Part shown: positions 60,524 to 64,000 of the stretch, one piece after another
How the letters are laid out: each line of letters opens with the position of its first letter
Position numbering within the stretch: the stretch's first letter is position 1
From: Campylobacter iguaniorum
GTDB lineage: Bacteria; Campylobacterota; Campylobacteria; Campylobacterales; Campylobacteraceae
Reading direction: 5' to 3'
Assembly (NCBI RefSeq): GCF_000736415.1
Contig: NZ_CP009043.1
Span: 1,488,001-1,552,000, forward strand
DNA length: 64,000 bases
Position numbers and translations under genes: made by a program
Notes under the pieces: model-generated
Databases searched by the model: none
Seen by the model: the letters and a program-made list of their open reading frames with translations, nothing else
Told to the model about the DNA's origin: nothing

Positions 60524-62221
60524 GCCCACTCTTTTATCCTCGCCAAATGCTGAGTTTAGCTCCCTTTTTATCTCATTTTCAAACTCACGCATGGTAAATA
60601 TCCCATTATCACTGCAAGCTACTTTGAGCGCTGTATTTTTGAGAGTAAGCATGATCTGAGCTCCGCTTAGCTCGTATTTTGCTAGCTCTTCTAGACTAAA
60701 ACTCTCTTCAAAACTAGCATTTTGTGGAATGACCTTTTGCCAAATTTCAAGTCTGGCTTTGAAATCAGGCTTTTTAAATTCAATTTTATAATCAAATCTT
60801 CTTGAAAAAGCATGATCCAAGCTTTGCATAAAATTTGTTGTAGCGATCAAAACTCCCTCAAATTTTTCTATCTGTTCTAAGAAAATATTTTGCATTTGGT
60901 TATGCATTTTATCACTTCCAGAGCTTGCATCGACGCGGGTTGAGAGGAATTGATCTGCTTCATTTAGTAGCAAAACTGGCTCACTTTTACTCTTGGTGCA
61001 AATTTCTTTATAAGTATCAAAAATCTTGCGGACATTTTGCTCGCTTTCGCCCACATATTTGCTTAAAATCTTAGAACAATCAAAGCTTAGAACCTGCTTT
61101 TTAAGGCTCTTTGCGAGGCTTAAAGCGCTCATTGTTTTGCCAGTGCCTGGACTTCCGTAAAATATCACTTTTACCATAGCGCTTTTTGCCTTTTTAAATC
61201 CCCATGAGTTTAGGCGATTTAGTACCTTTTTATCGCCTTGTTTTAGGATATTATCAAGCAGCTCTTTTGTCCCAGCATTTAGCACGACGTCATTTAGATC
61301 GCTGCTTGGCTCGATGAGTTCGAAAATCTCGCTTTCTTTTACTAGCGTTTCTAGCTTTAGTTTTTTTGATTTTTTGGAGTTTTGTGGGTGCATGATGAGC
61401 TGCAAAATATCTTCATTGATAAAAAAGCTCCTACTTACACTCCCAAAAGCATTTAGCACCTCATCATAGTCAATAAGCCCATTTTCAAGCAAATTTGAGC
61501 CCTCTTCAAGCAAACTTCTGCTCTTCATTCGCTCCATTTCATCCTTGCTAACAAGGCTTACAAGAGTGTTTAAATCACGCAAAGCCTCAAATTCGCCACT
61601 ATATTCTTCTTTTAGCAATGCCAAAAATATAATCTGCTCTTTTGGACTTAGTGCATTATCTTTAAAAATTTGCTCGCAAGCTAGAGGAATTTTGCTGATT
61701 TTTAGGCGATTTTCCACGATATTTTCTATCTTTTGGATCTTGCTTTCTAGCTTTGAAATGCTATTTTGACTATGATTATTTAGCCTTTTTTGATAAAGCT
61801 CGATTTTCAAAAACTGATCTTTTAGATACTCCAAATGGTCATTATATGGCTCACTTACTGGCATTAAATTTATGCTTTTGCCCTCTTCTAAAAGCACCAA
61901 AAACGGCTCACTAAGCTCAACTTCACTATAAAGCATACTTAGTTTGCTAAGCTTTGGTTTGTTTTCTTTAAAAAATGAGAAATTTTGCGTCAAATAGCCA
62001 GCGTCTATAAGATTTTTTAGCTTTGAAATTTTATCTAAATGTTCGAAATCTTTTGGACTAAAAACAGCATTTAAAAGATCGAAAACACTAATAGAGCTAA
62101 CTCCATTTATATAACTTTTTGTTAGATGTCTTAAAATTTCAAGCTCGTCGCTATCGCACTCAAGCAATGAAAAAATCTCAGAGTCAGCATTTGCGTTCAA
62201 AAAATCTTTTAAATATTTCAA
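60515..62221 (-). CDS. AAA+ ATPase (Cj0377 type)
   Basis: This 568-residue protein has an N-terminal helical part (1-330, with a coiled-coil stretch near 130-175) and one AAA+ module: Walker A GSPGTGKT (356-363), Walker B VLLLNEAD (N420, E421), sensor-1 TTN (463) and an arginine-finger pair FSRRFDY (474-475). The usual Asp before the Walker B Glu is Asn here, while the catalytic Glu remains. Function is unknown; such proteins remodel protein complexes. It overlaps fadD by four bases and so is translated from the fadL-fadD message. A close counterpart exists in C. jejuni (Cj0377), in another context. Confidence 0.8.
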   Translation of the reverse strand: MKYLKDFLNANADSEIFSLLECDSDELEILRHLTKSYINGVSSISVFDLLNAVFSPKDFEHLDKISKLKNLIDAGYLTQNFSFFKENKPKLSKLSMLYSEVELSEPFLVLLEEGKSINLMPVSEPYNDHLEYLKDQFLKIELYQKRLNNHSQNSISKLESKIQKIENIVENRLKISKIPLACEQIFKDNALSPKEQIIFLALLKEEYSGEFEALRDLNTLVSLVSKDEMERMKSRSLLEEGSNLLENGLIDYDEVLNAFGSVSRSFFINEDILQLIMHPQNSKKSKKLKLETLVKESEIFELIEPSSDLNDVVLNAGTKELLDNILKQGDKKVLNRLNSWGFKKAKSAMVKVIFYGSPGTGKTMSALSLAKSLKKQVLSFDCSKILSKYVGESEQNVRKIFDTYKEICTKSKSEPVLLLNEADQFLSTRVDASSGSDKMHNQMQNIFLEQIEKFEGVLIATTNFMQSLDHAFSRRFDYKIEFKKPDFKARLEIWQKVIPQNASFEESFSLEELAKYELSGAQIMLTLKNTALKVACSDNGIFTMREFENEIKRELNSAFGEDKRVGLL

Positions 62222-63756
62222 CCAATCTTACCTTTTATCTGTTCTTTTAGAACTCTTTTTAGCACTTTTCCAGCAGCATTTTTTGGCAATTCATCTGCGA
62301 AATATATGCTTTTTGGAATTTTGAAGTTTGCAAGGTGTCCTTTTAAAAACGCCTTTACTTTAGCCCCGTCTAAGCTCATATCTTCTTTGAGCTGGATAAA
62401 TGCGATCACATCTTCATCTTCAGCTTCATCTTTGATGCCTATTACTGCACACGCCTCGACCTCTTCAAGCTTGTAAATAAGCTCTTCGATCTCTCTTGGA
62501 TAGATGTTTTGACCTTTTGAGATGATAAGGTCTTTCAGTCTATCTACAATGTAGATAAATCCGTCTTTATCGACTTTTCCAAGATCTCCAGTTTTGAGCC
62601 AGCCATTTATGATTGTATCATCAGTAGCAGTAGGATTGTTTAAGTATCCTTGCATGACGTTATCGCCTTTGACGATGATTTCACCGACTTCGCCGATCTT
62701 TTTTTCTACCATTTCTTCATCTACGATTTTGACTTGATAATTTGGCAGCGCTAAGCCTACGCTTGAGACTTTTTTGTTTTCTGGGCGGTTTACGCTCACA
62801 AGTGGTGAACATTCACTTAAGCCATATCCCTCAAGTAGTTTCGCACGTGGAAAAATACGCTCAAAATCATCGATTGTCTGCTTTGCTAGTGGAGCTGATC
62901 CGCAGACAAAATATCTAATAGAGTTAAACCACTTAAAATACCATGGGATTTTTGCCTTAGCAATAGCCGTATAAATCGCTGGAACACCCAAAAATACAGT
63001 AACCTTTTTAAGTAAAGTCTGTTTTAGGACGTTTGAAAATGGAAACACTGATTTTACCACGACTTCACTACTCGCGCTAAAAAGCGGCATGATAACCATA
63101 ACGGTCAAAGTAAAGCTATGAAACATCGGCAAATACACGATAAATCTATCTTTTGGAGTTATGCTAAAAATCTCATTTATGCCAAGTATATTTGAAAATA
63201 CGTTTTTGTAGCTGATTATCGCGCCCTTTGGGTGTCCAGTCGTGCCTGAAGTATACATGATATTTGCGATATCATCTAGCTTGGCTGGGCAAATTTGAGT
63301 GGTTGGCTCACAAGCAAGTGCGTCGCTAAATTTAAGATAATCATCTCTTTTAGCTTCACCGATAACTACTACATTTTGGATTTGCGTGCTTTCTTTGAGT
63401 CCTTGGGTCTCTTTTTGGTGTGAGTCTGAGACGAAAAGCATTTTTGCATTACAATCATTTAAGATATAAGCGAACTCATCTTTTTTCAAAAACGTATTTA
63501 TAGGAACTGCAATCGCTCCTATAGAAGTAATAGCCAAAAACGATATGATAAACTCACTTGAGTTAGTCACTATCATCGCCACTCTATCTTTGTATGAAAT
63601 CTCATGATTTCTTAAAAACTGAGCTACTCGATCTACTTTTTGCTTCAAATCTTTATAGTTGATTTTGACTTCATTTTCAAAAATCGCTACAGTCTTGGGA
63701 TACTCTAAAGCCGAATTAGTAAGCATCTCATAGTAGTTATTAAATTTATATTCCAT
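62218..63756 (-). CDS. fadD: long-chain fatty acid--CoA ligase (AMP-forming)
   Basis: This 512-residue adenylating enzyme has the AMP signature IMYTSGTTGHPKGAIISY, the YGLSECSPLVSVN motif, the hinge GWLKTGDLGKVDKDGFIYIVDRLKDLIIS (read GWLKTGDLG and DRLKDLIIS) and the C-terminal lysine in NAAGKVLKR. It activates fatty acids as CoA esters. It starts two bases after the stop codon of the fadL-like gene, so uptake and activation are coupled. Specificity for chain length is not visible. Confidence 0.88.
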   Translation of the reverse strand: MEYKFNNYYEMLTNSALEYPKTVAIFENEVKINYKDLKQKVDRVAQFLRNHEISYKDRVAMIVTNSSEFIISFLAITSIGAIAVPINTFLKKDEFAYILNDCNAKMLFVSDSHQKETQGLKESTQIQNVVVIGEAKRDDYLKFSDALACEPTTQICPAKLDDIANIMYTSGTTGHPKGAIISYKNVFSNILGINEIFSITPKDRFIVYLPMFHSFTLTVMVIMPLFSASSEVVVKSVFPFSNVLKQTLLKKVTVFLGVPAIYTAIAKAKIPWYFKWFNSIRYFVCGSAPLAKQTIDDFERIFPRAKLLEGYGLSECSPLVSVNRPENKKVSSVGLALPNYQVKIVDEEMVEKKIGEVGEIIVKGDNVMQGYLNNPTATDDTIINGWLKTGDLGKVDKDGFIYIVDRLKDLIISKGQNIYPREIEELIYKLEEVEACAVIGIKDEAEDEDVIAFIQLKEDMSLDGAKVKAFLKGHLANFKIPKSIYFADELPKNAAGKVLKRVLKEQIKGKIG

Positions 63757-63758
63757 AA

Positions 63759-64000
63759 TTAGAACCTATATTTTATACCTAAATTTACTAGTTGAGAGTT
63801 GGCATTTGTCATCTCGCCTACGACGTTGTTAAATTTAGCCCTTTCATCGTTTTTGTCGATATGCCTATTTTGTCTATCTTGGAATAAATATCCAAATGCA
63901 ATCTCTATATCTTCATTATACTTGTAGTTCAAACCAACTGAATATATATAAGCTGAAGTATCAGGAAGCTCAAAACCTATGAGTGTCGGGTCGCTTGGGC
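63759..64000 (-). CDS. fadL: FadL/OmpP1-type outer-membrane fatty acid transporter (C-terminal part)
   Basis: Only the last 80 residues are in the window; the gene continues beyond 64000. It reads DPTLIGFELPDTSAYIYSVG and ends in NLGIKYRF, a C-terminal aromatic residue as in outer-membrane barrels. The PDTSA-type stretch and alternating strands match FadL. It should let fatty acids or other hydrophobic compounds cross the outer membrane. Its stop codon is two bases from the fadD start, so fadL-fadD-AAA form one operon. Confidence 0.75.
   Translation of the reverse strand, partial: PSDPTLIGFELPDTSAYIYSVGLNYKYNEDIEIAFGYLFQDRQNRHIDKNDERAKFNNVVGEMTNANSQLVNLGIKYRF

Overview
This window is chromosomal DNA of a Campylobacter. 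The evidence is the low G+C, the AAATTTA-rich intergenic style, flagellin plus pseudaminic-acid (Pse) genes, menaquinone made through futalosine (MqnA), and gene orders that I recognise from Campylobacter jejuni: mqnA-upp-malic enzyme-gltX-SurA-like-accCB-dcd-pseC, hemN-DUF2603-argF-hemB-ribA-rsmG, and UPF0323 lipoprotein-GSP synthase-2-hydroxyacid dehydrogenase-yajQ. Flagellin and TonB-receptor details suggest a non-jejuni species, perhaps of the C. fetus/hyointestinalis/lanienae group; that placement is inference. I see no tRNA, rRNA, prophage, transposase or CRISPR.

Layout. 1-3.2 kb: sugar genes (pseG end, a methyltransferase, a DegT-type aminotransferase with a G9 phase-variation tract) divergent from pseI. 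3.2-9.2 kb: gdhA, mqnA, upp, malic enzyme, gltX, all minus. 9.3-14.8 kb: SurA-like chaperone (+), then ogt, an AlkA-like glycosylase, accBC and modAB. 14.9-16.6 kb: dcd-pseC. 16.6-23.5 kb: a minus-strand run with an Fe-S protein, proC, hemN, argF and hemB. 23.6-26.1 kb: ribA-rsmG-small proteins-htpX. 26.1-28.3 kb: alr and the L,D-carboxypeptidase gene pgp2, which affects cell shape. 28.5-37.6 kb: copper chaperone, an AsnB-like protein lacking its glutaminase start, pseB, two flagellin genes and the flagellin glycosyltransferase maf. 37.7-41.5 kb: a hypothetical gene, dcuA, aspA. 41.7-44.7 kb: ktrAB and an AI-2E family permease. 44.8-53.2 kb: an iron island (exbB-exbD-tonB, two paralogous TonB receptors, TauE/SafE permease, PepSY protein). 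53.3-59.1 kb: a conserved run ending in yajQ and a DsbA-like gene. 59.2-64 kb: HemN-like gene, then an AAA+ ATPase, fadD and the end of a fadL-type gene.

How the genes work together. PseB, PseC, PseG, PseI and Maf are five parts of the pathway that puts pseudaminic acid on flagellin, and they are split over three sites. flaA carries a sigma-28-type promoter and flaB a sigma-54-type promoter. ExbB/ExbD/TonB energise the two receptors, and Fur-like boxes lie in the shared control region. MqnA and UbiX both serve menaquinone synthesis. HemN and HemB serve heme. AspA and DcuA form the aspartate/fumarate/succinate respiration pair.

Most unusual: (1) a 110-bp, about 96% identical, largely self-complementary intergenic repeat on both sides of the 2-hydroxyacid dehydrogenase gene; (2) decayed extra copies of the last codons of flagellin, several folding as hairpins, downstream of both flagellin genes; (3) an AsnB-like protein without its glutaminase residues next to the flagellin sugar genes; (4) the G9 tract in the aminotransferase; (5) a family of palindromic terminators built on AAATTTGG/CCAAATTT.
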